A stretch of DNA of 64,000 nt from Tamarix chinensis (GCA_030549775.1 CM060171.1:141764859-141828858), one strand, 5' to 3'; shown: positions 11,470 through 23,994, counted from the stretch's first letter. A program made the numbers and translations. The notes: a model not told the origin generated them from the letters alone.

Positions 11470-12640
11470 TAAGGTGAGTGTTTCAATATTAATAATAATA
11501 ATTACTAATAACAATAAGAAGAATACTACTAATAGTAATAGTACTCATAATAAGAATAATAAAGGCTATAATGATACTAACGATGATAATAATAATTGAA
11601 ATCATAGTGGCATTAGTGATAGTAATATTATCGATAATAATAAAATACTAACACAACCATAACCATTTAGATGACAATATCGATAACGATGATAATAATA
11701 ATAATAATAATAATAATAGAAGGAGTAGTAGTAATGAAAATAATAATAATAATAGCAATAATAATAATGGTAAGGATAATAACAATAATACTATTAATAG
11801 TAATAATAATAATAACAATAATAATAACAACAACAATAATAATAATATTAATAATAACAACAATATTAATAGCAACAATAATAATAATAATATTAATATT
11901 AACAACAATAATAATATTAATAGTAATAATATAAATGATAGTAAAAGTACTAGAAATAATACTAATAGGAATAATAGCGATAACAATAATAGCTAGAAGA
12001 TAACATAATGACACTAGTATTAACCATAGTAATAATAATAGTAATGATAGCGATAATGATAGTAAAATAAAAATACCCATAATAATAATTACAATAATAA
12101 TAACAATACAATAGTTGTGGCAAATACTAGGCATAACAAAAATACTAAGGTAATAATATTAAAGTATAACGTTAAGGATAATAACGATGGTAATACTCGA
12201 TAAATAATAAATGCGTTAAATACAACAACAACAACAACAAGATAATAACAAGGATAATAATAATAATATAATAATAAGGATAATAATGATAATAATAATA
12301 ATAGTAGTAGTAATAATAATATTAACAACTGTAATAGTAATGTTGATAATAAAAATAGTAAGGATAATAATAATAATGATGCCAATAACAATAATAATAA
12401 TAATAATAGTAATAATAATAATAACAATAACAGCACTAATGATAGTAATACTGATAATAATAACACTAATAGTAAAATAATAACAATGGTAATAATAATA
12501 GTAATAATAGTGATAATAATAATACTAATAGTAATAATAATAATAATAATAGTACTAATAACAATAATAATAACAATAATGATAATAATTATAATAATAA
12601 TAATATTATTATTAATAATAATAGATTAACAAGGCCCTAT
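11470..12640. repeat. AAT microsatellite of A3
   Basis: More than 1 kb of imperfect AAT/ATA triplets with AAC and AGT interruptions. Low-complexity Leu/Ile-rich frames on both strands here are not genes. Confidence 0.92.
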
Positions 12641-12839
12641 AGTTAATTAACACCATTAATTAAAAGTCCTTAGAGTAATGTGGAGTCCTAGTAATATTAA
12701 TAAGGGTGGTAGTATTAATAATAATAACAATATTAGTAATAATAATGGTAATGTTAATATTAATCATAATACTAATAATAGTAGTTAATAAGGTTAAAAC
12801 ATTAATCATTTTTATTTATTTTTATCTATTTATTTATTT

Positions 12840-13860
12840 TTAAGCTTTAGGGTTCAGGGTGTTGGGCAACCTGACTAAGGTGGTGGCGGCGGCGGCGGCG
12901 CGGCGGTAGCGGCGGTGGCGCGGCGGTGGAGGAAGGGAGAGAGGGGAAAAATGGTGGTGGAGGCTAGGGGAGGGAAAACCAGGATAAAAGGGAGGTATAG
13001 GGTGGTAGAGCAGGAGCTGCCGGTCGTTTTGGGGGTGGTGGTGGTGCTGCAAGCGGCGGCACAGCTGGTGGCGGCGGCACGAAGGTGGCGCAGGGCTGGA
13101 AGGGGGTCGATTCGGGAAGAGGTTTTCGCACGGCCAGGGCGGCACGTGCGGCGCGAGGCAGGGTGGCTAAGGTGGTTGGTTGTGAAGAGGGCGGTGCAGG
13201 GAGGATTGTGGTGGCACGGGCAGGCTGCAACGGTGGCCGAAGGCGGAGGAAACGGCGGCTAAAGGTGGGGCGGTGTGCGGCGCTGGTTTTTTGGGTTCCA
13301 AATTTCGAACCCGACTAAGGCGGCGAGGAGGGCTATTTATAGGCCAAATTGAACGGAAAACGACAAGGATGCGAGGGAGGGTCGGAGATTAGGTGGATGC
13401 GTGTCCGGCGAGGCTGATCGGTGCAGGTCTGCAGTTGCAGACCGAGGCTCGTCAGGGAGAGAGAAGGAGGTTTCGTGCGGAAAAAAAAAACAGATTGATT
13501 AGTCCAATCTACAGGGGAGACAACGAGGATGAGAAGGGCGAAAAGACGGGAGCTAATGGCGTGGCGTTGAAGCTTCCTTCACCGGCGGAAATCTCGGGTT
13601 GCAGGCGGCTGGAGGTTGAAGACGAAGTACGGTGGGGCGGACCGGCGGTTCAGCGGGGAAAGAAGAAAAGAAAGAAAAGGCCGAACCGGCCGGGAAAAAG
13701 GAAGAGGGGCGCGGGAGAGGAACGGGCTGCGAGGGGGGAAAAGGGTGCTGGGCCTGGCAGGCCGGAAAAAAAAATAAGGGAGAGAAGGGGAAGAAAGAAA
13801 AAGGAAAAAGGAAAAAGGAGGGAGAAAAAGGAAAAAGGGGAAAAGAGGGAAAATTAGTGG
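12840..13860 (-). other. GC-rich leader of A3, no gene
   Basis: G-rich on the plus strand, the counterpart of 3,960-5,045 in A2. Overlapping Arg/Gly/Lys-rich frames on both strands have no domain content. It ends in a GGAAAAA-rich purine tract before the AT-rich sense start of the LTR. Confidence 0.6.
13334..13341 (-). promoter_or_regulatory. TATA box of A3
   Basis: TATTTATA on plus (TATAAATA on minus), 945 bp from the sense 5' end at 14,286. It is positionally equivalent to the box in A2 and A7. Confidence 0.6.
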
Positions 13861-15329
13861 TTGGCTTAATTAGTATAATTTGGGTAATTTTGGGTATTTA
13901 ATAAAATGTATTTATCAAAACAAAAATAAAATTCTATTTTTAGGTAAATTTAGGGATTTATGGAAGAATTTTCCTTAATTCATTTTAATTAACAAAACCC
14001 CTTTAATTTTTCTCTAATTAAATTATTTATAAATTTTATATTAATTTGAAACTATTTTATCCTTCCTATTTTAAATAAATTCATGTATTTAATAACTTTC
14101 TAAAAATAGAAACCTTAATTAGCTTAAAACACCAAAATTCCTCCTATTTACACACTTATAAATTCCCTCTTGATTTATCCTAATTAATTCCTATTTATTT
14201 CACTAAAATTAGTTTATTTTAATTAATTTCCTAATAATTCCCTATTCGGCCATGATTTCCTAAATTAGGGTTTTTGGGGTATTTCACATAGCGTGACTTG
14301 GGGATCGAGAACGAGTTGGCCGGACTCCGTTGCTACCTTCAGACTTCGTATTTTCCTTATTTAACTATATTTCGGACTACGCTTTATGTTTTGTGAATCG
14401 CGTTTTTAAGTTGTAATCTTAAACCGTACTCTAAGTTGTATTCCTAAACGATATCCTAATTGTTGTTGACTCGTATTTTCGTGAATGGCCTATGTTTACT
14501 ACATACATATGTTTTGATGGTGGTTTAGCTTAGCCTTAGCACTTAGTATTGGAACGGTAGGAGTGAACTGGTCTGGTACTAAGTGTAGCGGTAATACCCC
14601 CGAGTTTAGGGTTTTAATTCTTTCGCTTCCGCTAAAACTTTTGATTTAAACGAAATTTTTCAGTAGTAAATTTTGGGGGTGTTACAACTAATGGACAAGA
14701 TTAATAATTAATCTTTTGCTACTCTGGAAACGTTAATTAACAATTACGTATTAATTTTGTTATCCTAGCGTAGATTAAGATCTAAACTAGATAGGTGATC
14801 AGTCTAATTAATTTAAATTCTTAATCTATGATGCAAGATCATTCAATTCCGTCCATCAATTCAATTAAATTCCATCTAGAATCATGAATTCAAAATCCAA
14901 AACCCTAATTCCGTCATCAAATCCTCCTACCTTATACTATCTACATAATTGCAATAACACACAATTAAATGCAATAATCTATAATTAACCTCAATGCTTA
15001 TAAATAAATTAACAATGAAACACTAAACACAAGAAAAATAATAATGCAACAAAGAGAATTGAATTGCATTTAATCAAAAATCAAAACTTGCATTTAAAAG
15101 AGGAATGGAGAAGAACTTATCGAATTGAATTCCAGATTGTTGATTGTTCAATTGAATACAATGGAGAGAAAGAGAATTGGAATTAGAAATTACATGTGGT
15201 ATCTAGAGAGTATAAAGAGAAAGAGATAATCCCATTCTCGAACTCCCCCGAACCACCTCTTCGAATGTTCAAACTTTTGAAATATATCGGGGAAACGTTG
15301 CGCGAACGGTTACAAAATTTGAGAAAAAT

Positions 15330-15440
15330 ACGGTCCGTGTTAGAAAACACGGGACCCCCGTGTTTTTCCTTGAGCTCTCGACCAAATGTTGAATTTTAAA
15401 TGCTGAAATTTTGTGTGCTGAAAAACACCGGGGGGGCGTG
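15330..15440. repeat. GC hairpins in B1
   Basis: TACGGTCCGTGTT followed by the inverted repeat AACACGGG-ACC-CCCGTGTT, then a decayed third element with a run of G. Equivalent to the pair in B2. Confidence 0.6.
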
Positions 15441-15726
15441 TTTCTTGTTTCTTCATTATTTCTTCATGAAATTTCAACACAATCTTCCCTTTGATATATA
15501 TTCTTCATTTCTAGTCTTTTCTTCCATTGATTCCATATCTCTTGATGTGTTATTTGTGGTCTTTTCTCTTTCCATCGATTTCTTCTTTGAATTTATTTAT
15601 TTTTATCTTTTCCTGCAAAATCTATCCAAAAGAGAAAAACTCGAGAAAAAATTACATGTTATAAAAATAATGAGGAATAAATGACATTTTTTACTTAGCA
15701 AAATAACATATAAATCTCATATATCA

Positions 15727-17027
15727 GTAAGTCCAGCTTAAATTCTATAGATAAGAACTCGTTAACACCCCAATCTCTATTTATGTACCCTGTGATCAAT
15801 CAAATTATTACAAAAGTTTCTCATATACACAAATACTTATAATTGTTATCCAATTACACCATTTTAGAAAAAATTATCTAACCGATAAATTAATCACCTA
15901 AAGAAGTAATTTAGTTCTACTAACATCTCTAATGGGATGATTGTTTACCTAAATTTAGATAGACATAACATTTAAGTCCATCTCTTCCCTACGAAAGTTA
16001 TATATCCCAATCCTTTCTTTCTCTTTCAATAATGTAATGGTAATTATAGATACCAAGATAATGTTTTGTATACTTAGAAATTTTTTTTAGCAGAATTAGG
16101 TCTATCCGAATTCATTGTAGATAATGTTAGAATTATATTCATATAAAAATAAAATTATTTTATCATTGAATACTTTTATAAAAAAATTATTTTTAAAAAG
16201 TCAAAACCAACATTCTATTTTTATTCTTACTTTTTTTAATTATATATATATATATATATTCTAAATGATTTATTATTTTCAAAAAAAATATGTAATTGTA
16301 ATTTTAAATTTATTTTTAATAATTTTTTAAAAAATATATAAATTATAAGAATAATTTTATTTTTAACATGTTTGGACGGCAGTGGGCGGAATGGTGTCAT
16401 GGTCCTTCCCGTAAGCCATTCATCGTTCACGCCTCATCACCGAAGCCTACCCCGTCCTCTCGATTGGAGACCGCGGCCAGCTCGAAACCACCACCCGCCA
16501 ACTCCCAGCCATCATCCGCCCCAAACGCCTATTGCTGCCTTGAAAGTCGAAATTCGGATGATAATTCCTTGCAATTCTTTTTCTTCGCTCTCCCGACCTG
16601 ATTTTCCCCTCTCTATAATTACTTTCTAGGGTTTTCTCCCTCTAAGTTTTCTCAGTTTCACTCTCCACTTTTCTCCTCTCGTATTGATCGTAATTTACTT
16701 ACAATTCTATTTGACGCTCTGCAATTTTTACGTGACAAGTTTAAGGATACGCTCCTGCGTTGTGGTACGTTACCTACGCAATTTCCGCTTTTGCATTCAA
16801 TGTCAGCCCCCCCCCCCATATTTGCTCGCCTTTGTCTCCGCAGGGAAGTGCTTTGCATTCTAATTCAATTTATTCTTTGCTGTATTTTTTGAAGTAGGGG
16901 AACTTCAAAGACTTTTGGGAATCTAAGACTCCTTTTTCTTTTTTCTTCGCTGCCGATTGTTAATGAAGCAGATGCTGATTTTGAGGCTGTAGGGGGTTAA
17001 AGAGTTCAGGGGTGAGGGGCTGATACG
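15727..17027 (+). promoter_or_regulatory. upstream region of the DeSI-like gene
   Basis: 15,727-16,365 is AT-rich with an AT dinucleotide run near 16,243-16,258 and no gene. From about 16,366 the base composition becomes mixed and CT-rich tracts appear (16,600-16,690), typical of a plant 5' UTR/core promoter. A CTCTCTATAATTAC block near 16,610 is a possible TATA region. An in-frame TGA at 17,013-17,015 lies 15 bases before the start codon. Transcription start and any 5'-UTR intron cannot be fixed by eye. Confidence 0.4.
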
Positions 17028-20000
17028 ATGCGCTTGATACCAGTGAGTTTCAGCTCAAATAGTGAGCAGAATGATGTAGGGAAACCGAGTGCTCCATTGT
17101 ATCTTAACGTATATGATCTCACTCCTGTGAATAATTACTTGTATTGGTTTGGCCTCGGAATCTTTCACTCTGGCGTAGAAGGTATGATGCGATCTTAGAA
17201 ATAAGGATGTTCAAACTTATTAGTATACTTTTCTTGTCTGGCCTGTGGTTGGATTTGATTCATATTTAGATTGCTAATAAATCTGGTGCGAAATGTGGCA
17301 TCGATGGCTATGTTGGATGAAGTATAAAACCACCTGTCGAAGAGTATCTTTTTTCTTGCAGGGAGTAGTGGTTTGAATGCTTGGAAGATGAAATGATTAC
17401 TAGTTGATGCTGCTTGCTAGTTGCTACACCGTGCTTTCCCATTTGATATTGTGTTGCCCGTCCTTTATTGCTTGAACCAGTTGAATTTACCTCAAATAAT
17501 ATTGAAGACATTCTTTAAACTTAAAGCATTTGGTGATGGCCTCAATGCTCCTCTTCTCACTGATACACCCCCACCCCCTCCCAAATACGCAATGTGTGTT
17601 ATTTTTCATTATCTTTGACTCTTCCTATATCCTATTTTTTATTCGCTTTATACCACGGATTAATATCTCAACTCTTGAAACTACTGGCCTGTGCAAGCGT
17701 CTAGCTTGTAAGAATTCTTTATCTAAGATGAGGAGCGAACATCTCTTCTCGGTTTGCTTACTTGTGTTGAATTTGTTTGTTTATCCAAAAATGAGGAGTG
17801 AACATTGTGAGTTGAGCTCTTACATCACTAGATATCCATAAATGCATCGAGAATCATTCCGCTAATTTGCTATGCTCAGCATTTCTAGTTTTTGTGTGCG
17901 CTACTTTATCAGATGACCCGATCCGTGTCATGAAAATGTTGCTTGTAAGGTTCCTTGCCTGAAGTGGAGGGAAAATACATCTCAATTGGTGTACATGGGT
18001 TCATATCAAGTTTAGGTTCTTGTCCATCCAAAATACGGAAGCACGAAAATTCCACATTTTACCTAGCCCATGTCAATAAATCTGGTTAAGACCCCCCCCC
18101 CATATATATATATACATTCTTTGTGCTTTTGGTAACACCCCCGTCTAGTTCTTGGGATGTCTAAAGTCTTTTTCTTTTTGTTTTTTTTTTGTATTGCTAA
18201 TAAGGTTATAAACAGACCATGCTAATATAAATTTTATGAACAGTACATGGCATGGAGTATGGTTTTGGGGCACATGAGTATCCAAGTAGTGGTGTGTTTG
18301 AGGTGGGGCCAAGAAGCTGTCCTGGGTTTATTTTTAGAAGATCAATATTTATGGGCAGCACAGACTTTTCTCCATCAGAATTTCGAACTTTTATGGAGCA
18401 GCTTGCTTCAAAATATCATGGTGACACTTACCATTTGATTGCTAAGAACTGCAACCATTTTACTGATGAAGTTTGTTTTCGTCTCACCGGGAAGCCTATT
18501 CCTGGTTGGGTTAACAGGCTTGCACGACTAGGTAAGAGGAGTTTTGTCGAATTTGGTATCCATATCCTGTAAACCTAATAAATGTGACATTGCATACACC
18601 TGAATCTCCTTCTGCTGAATTAGTACTAGGTAGTTGCTAGTGTTCTTATCTTGTAAACTCTTTCCATGTGAGTGAATAAGCTTGTAGTTAATGAAATTTG
18701 TGTTAGTTGATAGGTACTTGTGATTGTCTTGGGTATTTATCTTCTGATTTAATTTGTTGCTGTTAGATGTGCAAAAATTGTAGACCACAGTTGCGTCAGC
18801 TATAATGATCAATCTAGATACATGTTTTCTTTCATCTTTTTATCACTCTGTTCTTGGTTGACTTTTGTATTTAATTCACTGTAAGAAATCTGACTTGTGT
18901 ATTCATGCAAACACTTGTCCATGATCGTTGGATATGCTGTAGTATTCTCTCTGTTGGACTGGAGGGAGAGTTCAACATAGTTAAATCTATTGTCTGCCCT
19001 TTTCCAAAGAAGTAATTGATTTTTTTCCTTCTTTTCTATGAAAAAGAAGTTTTGACGAACCTTCCAACCTAGAGACGTCACATGACAAAATACATCAAAC
19101 ACTGAAACAAAATGTTTTTCCATTTAAATGTATTTATTTTTCTGCACTTTGCCTCTTCTGAAATACCAGATCACGTTCACACGTGACTGTTTAGGCAAGA
19201 AGATTTGCTCGAAGTTTCTTCTGGAAATGGATTTATTATCACTTCAGTATAAACAAACTCAAAAATGGTCAATCAGGAAAGAGGTCTTGCATCTATTCCA
19301 AGTATTATATACTCCATTAACATAAGCTGTGTGCTTTCTATCATGACTTGTATGTTTCTTGCTTCAGGTTCGTACTTCGATTGCCTCCTCCCGGAACAAC
19401 TTCAAATAGCAGCGGTTAGACATGTTCCTGACCATTCTGCTTATTCAGGTAAAGTTTATGATCTTGTTTATTGTCAGCTCTGTGATGATTTAATACCTCG
19501 TTTAAGAAGGATTTTCGGGCCTCAGTTTTGGTTCTCGTGACACGAAGATGACTTTTTTGCTGAATTGCCTTGGTTGTCTTGTGAGTCATACCTGGACAAG
19601 AAAAAGTCCTCAAGTACAAGATAACTATAATGGATGAATGATTTATCTCTTAGACAAGGCTTATTTACATTTCTTCTGACTTGTCGCTGTTATCTGAACT
19701 AGAAAGGAATGCCATCTCTTTATTCCCAATCAGAGTAACTACACTATCTGGTGTGTGTATGCACTTGTCAAAATGCTTTACAGAATGGTAGCCATGGGTG
19801 CCCTATCAGCACAGGTTAATTTGTTGTAGTTTGCTATGCAAGAGCGAGTCAGGCTGTCACCCATAGAGACTTAGGCCCATATTTGTTGTGTTTTATTACG
19901 GAGCTGTGTTTTTACCTTGATCTCCTCATTCTTCATAAAATCTGCTCCAGTTAGGACAGTGAGATTGGTTAGTTCATGAAGTAAATCTTTCTAATGACTT

Positions 20001-22476
20001 TATTTGGAAGCAATGATTCAACTCTTTGCAACCCATAGTACTTAAATGGTCTCCTCTAGGAATTATATACGTATATACATACACAGATAGAGAGAGAAAG
20101 ATAGACTAATTGTGTTGCCAGTTTCTGTTGTGTAGAGCTCGTACATTAGAGCTTTGCTTGCCTTCTGGTGCAAGGCTACTCTAGCTTACATTTCTCATCA
20201 CACCAAATCTTATTTAACTCTGAAAAATAATAAAGTGCGTAGAAATTTTATTGGCTAAATGATTGAAACCTAATTAGCAAAGCTAAATAACAAAGGATAA
20301 CAGTAACTAAATACTTATTAACTAAGACGACAGATAACAGTCAATAATTATTGACTAAGACTTTAACGGCAAATAAGTATCGACTCTATTTACTTACTGA
20401 GCAACACTCCTAAGTCCTGTGAAAGTGCTTTCCGATGGGCCAATGGGCTTAGGGTACGGGCTCTATGATGGGGTGGAAGTTCATATGTTCTTTACCACAA
20501 ATAGATTACTTTCTGGAAGTTGTTTCAAGGCTGGAACAGCTGAAATGACTATCAAAAGACAACCTAATTGTTTAACTTTTAATATTCTAGGATCCAAAAG
20601 TTACTGAATAATCCACAATCCTAAATAGAATCTTAAAGTAATACAATCCTATGTAGGATCAATAGTTTCTTACTATGCTACATAGTGACTGTAATTTTTT
20701 TTTTTTACCCCAAAATCTACTTCCCCTCTTATTTCGACTATATTTCTTTCCTAACTCTAAACCTTAACCCAATTATTTTGCACATACTATATATTAAGTG
20801 TCAACCAAGAAACGAGCAAGATATAAGCGAAGTTGATTGTTGGAAAGAAAAATATTTACAGAAAGTTCAAGTAAAACAAATATATTAAATTGAGATGTTA
20901 TTTTTAGTAATTTCTATTTAATTCATAATTATCTGTTTTATTTTCTTTAGTTGTGTTGAAAGCTTTGTTTTATATATAGTTCACATAATAATATATTTTG
21001 TATTCATGCAATCGACAATTTGTGTTACTTGTCACTTGCGACATCTTAATTTGGGACCAAATAAAATGTTAAGAATGAGCTTTTTACTATTTTAGGTTCA
21101 ATTATGGGATTTTGTAGAATACAAATATATTGGTATTATATTTTTTTGCTATTTGCCGGATCCTACGATTTTACGATCCGATTCTATGATTCGATTTATT
21201 AATTCTAGGTAAAATTTCAATTCTAACAACTTAAAAAAAAATACTATTTTTTACTTCTTTTCTTTTCCCCTTCTTCTAGAGCTTCTGCTTAAGGTTGTTA
21301 TAGTTGGAGCTGGAACCATGTAGTCCTCTTAATTTCTAATGTTCTCAATTGATGGATTTTCCTCCTTTGGCTAATTGGGTGGTCTGTATTTGTATCATTG
21401 TAACCCACACAACCCACTCCCCCCCCCCCACCCAAAAAAAGAAGAAAGAATAGAGGGGGGAAACAAAAGAAAATGACTGAAATCATATTTCTTATGCCAA
21501 GATGCACATCCTATTCCGAGAAAGCATGATTAAATCACCTATATGCCCAATGATTCTGGTTTTTGTACCATGTATCTGTTGCCTCGCCACATGTCAGAAT
21601 TACCATATTCATGTTGTCAATGCCTAGGTACAAAAGGAAGTTGAATTTGGGAGATAGATTAGAATAAGCGATTGGTTGCTGAACTGTCTGAGAACAGGTA
21701 AGTTTTGGTCAAGGTTGTGAACATACAACACTACCCTCACTGAAGAAATAAACAATAAAAAATAATAGAACGACTCTTCCTGAGAGCGTAGTATGCTGCT
21801 GGAGATGAAAATGGTTTCAACTGGTCTTCTTTCTGTTAGAAGCGATTATGTTTTAAGTAAACTCTGTGAAGGAGGGAGGTGAGCACCTTTCTCCTTGGGC
21901 TGGGGTCATGCCTCGTTTTAGGGTTCGACATGAAATATTTGATAGCCAATTGTTTCCTGTATTGACATTAGTGGTTGGTTGTGTCAGAGTTGAGCTGCCA
22001 ATGCCACGAACGATTAGTGTGATGTAAAAGAGAAAATGAGATGAAGAAGGACGAGAGCTATTATTATTGATGAAGAATTAGTAAATCTCAGTTTCTGTTT
22101 GTGTTTATATACAATGAAGGGGAGATCAATCAGGCTAACTTCCAGACTGACAATCACAATTGACTACCAAGTAATCAAACTAATCAAAACAGAACACTAG
22201 ACGAAACAAACTGGCTAATATGGGCTGGTGACTTGGTGGACTGCTATGCCGACAGCCTGTGAGGGAACTCCAACAGGTTGAAACTTACATCTTTCTTATT
22301 TGGTTGTTCTTTATAAATGTCCAGCAGATGATAGTTCAGATTCCGCAACATCTTCTGTATCTGTTGATGGCGAGGAGGATGTATATGATCAAGATCATCA
22401 TCCGCTAACTTCACCGAATGCGGATGTGGCTTTTCTAAAGGAAAAGCCGGCTAGGCTAGCAAAAGAGCTGCTCTAG
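17028..22476 (+). CDS. DeSI-like PPPDE-domain cysteine peptidase (4 exons)
   Basis: Exons are 17,028-17,181, 18,244-18,531, 19,368-19,448 and 22,325-22,476. Their lengths sum to 675 nt, giving 224 aa plus a TAG stop. All introns are GT-AG and phases agree throughout. The start is the first ATG after an in-frame TGA at 17,013. The PPPDE (DeSI/DUF862) fold is recognised from YLNVYDLTPVNNYLYWFG and IFHSGVEVHG across the first junction, YGFGAHEYPSSGVFEV, and KNCNHFTDEVC. The candidate catalytic dyad is His47 (codon 17,166) and Cys121 (codon 18,450). The C-terminal tail is acidic and Ser-rich, and ends KPARLAKELL. Animal DeSI proteins remove SUMO from, or depalmitoylate, substrates; plant relatives (the At4g17486/At5g47310 type) are less defined, so the substrate is unknown. 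No signal peptide is seen. Intron 3 is about 2.9 kb and carries a solo copia LTR. Exon 4 has a NAGNAG acceptor. Confidence 0.92.
21982..22275 (-). mobile_element. solo copia-type LTR in intron 3
   Basis: 294 bp. On the minus strand it starts TGTTGGAGTTCCCTCACAGG and ends CTCTGACACA, and it is flanked by a perfect 5-bp duplication GGTTG (21,977-21,981 and 22,276-22,280). A TATATAAACAC block, TATA-box-like on minus, lies near 22,105. The insert is antisense to the host gene and ends about 50 bp before the exon 4 acceptor. Confidence 0.82.
22322..22327 (+). other. NAGNAG tandem splice acceptor
   Basis: CAGCAG at the start of exon 4. Either AG can be used without shifting the frame, adding or dropping one alanine before the acidic Asp-Asp-Ser-Ser stretch. 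NAGNAG acceptors are a known source of one-residue isoforms. Confidence 0.6.
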
Positions 22477-23110
22477 TTTCCTCGGTTCGCTCAGCTTTCT
22501 CCCTCACTTATAATCCTTCCCAATTGTATTGATGAGCGTTTTCTCGGAGATGATGTTTGAGTTGCCTAACTATGTGCAGTGTTTTGATGCTGTGCGTGTG
22601 TAACTTTTTCCAGAAGATTCATTGGTGTCGTACTTCTGGTGGCTTTCAACTATTAAGCAGGGACTTCCGTGTGTTAGGTATTAGACTGTTTAGTCCTGCA
22701 CGGATGAACATATTGGTCAGTGACTTTGAACCGACTATAACTGTTGTACGATGCTGTACCTGATGATTGAGTCGATTTTTAGTAAATGATTTCTCTTTTC
22801 ACTCAGACCCTTTCTTCGGTTTGGTTCCATGGCGGTTGTGTGTTGAGGAACGAAGGTTGCTTTCTCGAAATCCCACTTTGATGGAGTTTTCATAATTTTG
22901 ATTAATGCATCAGAAGATGTCCTGCAGTTTCTCTCTTACCAAGCCAGATTTTAGCTACATTTTCATTCTATATTATCCATCAAGAAAATTGGTCAAGAGG
23001 ATGCGTTTGGGTGACTTATGGCAGTTCGCTTTGTTGGGCAGTTGGTTTGCCCAGTCTAGTGCCCAAAAAAAACAATAAAACAATAAATAATGATTATAAT
23101 AATAATAATG
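22477..23110 (+). other. 3' flank of the DeSI-like gene
   Basis: No coding sequence. AATAAA-type sequences occur at about 23,074-23,090, but the real poly(A) site cannot be chosen by eye. Confidence 0.35.
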
Positions 23111-23994
23111 CATATCAGGAGTCAGTATGGCCTTTAATGAATCTTACTCATAAGATTAACTCTAAGTACAGGGGATAATTTTTTCTGCAGGTCTGTAATT
23201 CCGTTGGAAAATTTTGGCTTGGATTTGGATTTAGGAAGAGATTTCGGAAATTTTTTTGGGAATGAGATAGGGATGGATTTGGGGTTTCCGTCCTCGAATC
23301 TGCTCCAAATGTTTATAAATATATATAATGTTTAATATAGAATATAAATTTAAAAATATCATAAAAAAAAGATCGGGTATCGGAAATGGGGTCTTATTTT
23401 GGATATTGGATTGGATTTTAAGGCTGGAAAATGATTGGAGGTAGAGAATAGTTCGAAAATCGGGTCGGGTATAGGAATTTAATTTTTATCGAGACTAGGT
23501 CAGGGATTTTTCGATAAGAAAAAAATAGAGATAGAGCGGGTTCGAGAATGATTTTTCTTAGGGATGGGGACTCCGATCCACCTTGTTACCATTCTTACTT
23601 TCAAAAGATTATATAGGGAAAAATTGAGTTGCTAAGTGGATAGGAATGCGCCTTTGTCTATTATAGTATAGAGAATGGAAAATAGTTTGAAAAAGATTGT
23701 TACACAAGACCTAATTTTATTGGGTGTTGTTAACACAAGATAATGGGCCAGTCATCAAACAAAAATTTAGTAAGAGAAACGTCTAATCGTACTAATACAA
23801 TGTGTTAGTCACATAAAACTTACAATGCTCATTAAATATTATCCATTTAACTTTTTCTTATATATGTAGTTCAAAAATATCAAAAATTTAGATTTTAAAA
23901 TAAAACGAGAATATTAAATCAAATAGAGGATTGTTGAAAACCATTTTTTAAAAAACAAAAAATAATTTTCATAATTAAAGCTTGGATATTAACT
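23111..23994. other. unclassified repeat-like spacer
   Basis: 23,200-23,590 has many GGGAT/TCGGG/GGATTT words (for example GATCGGGTATCGG and AATCGGGTCGGGTATAGG), resembling the degenerate G-rich motif found in some plant non-autonomous elements. I see no clear ends or duplication. The remainder is AT-rich without a gene. Confidence 0.25.

Larger units (their letters stand above)
9126..14286 (-). mobile_element. LTR-A copy A3, giant solo LTR nested in A2
   Basis: 5,161 bp, starting TGTAACACCCCC and ending GGGGTATTTCA, with a perfect duplication CATAG at 9,121-9,125 and 14,287-14,291. Its orientation is opposite to A2, so 3.6-9.1 kb and 9.1-14.3 kb form a huge imperfect inverted repeat, and the first about 200 bp of A3 is mirrored at 14,490-14,686. 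It is the least disrupted copy and the best reference for the family. No coding region is present. Confidence 0.9.
3634..14686 (+). mobile_element. LTR-A copy A2, giant solo LTR (sense +)
   Basis: It begins TGAAATACCC and ends GGGGGTGTTACA, and is flanked by a perfect 5-bp duplication ACTAA (3,629-3,633 and 14,687-14,691). Removing the nested A3 and B2, each with one TSD copy, leaves about 4.3 kb. In sense order it contains an AT-rich start, a TATA box at 4,569, a GC-rich leader (about 3,960-5,045), an ATT microsatellite, then non-coding sequence with the hairpin module near 8,510-8,806. There is no internal terminal direct repeat and no coding region, so a solo LTR from unequal recombination is the simplest reading. 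A non-coding element mobilised in trans is the alternative. Confidence 0.85.
3146..15726. mobile_element. LTR-B copy B1, split by insertion of A2
   Basis: Two blocks, 3,146-3,633 and 14,692-15,726, join into one about 1.52-kb unit collinear with B2 (6,452-8,012). The left block starts at TGTCGTATGCAC, lacking the 8 terminal bases present in B2, and the right block ends AATCTCATATATCA like B2. The join falls exactly at the ACTAA duplication flanking A2. I could not find a B1 target duplication, consistent with the truncated left end. Confidence 0.85.

Noticed and set aside
11648..12480. Leu/Ile-rich frames on both strands
   Set aside because: Translation of AAT triplet repeats, not membrane proteins.
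12915..13857. Arg/Gly/Lys-rich frames
   Set aside because: Composition-driven frames in the A3 GC-rich leader and purine tract, open in overlapping registers.
9126..14686. A long-TIR Mutator-like DNA transposon
   Set aside because: The about 200-bp inverted ends are explained by A3 nested in opposite orientation inside A2; each has its own TG/CA ends and 5-bp duplication rather than a shared 9-bp one.
19128..19619. Short frames around exon 3 of the DeSI-like gene
   Set aside because: They read through intron sequence; the spliced frame explains the coding part.
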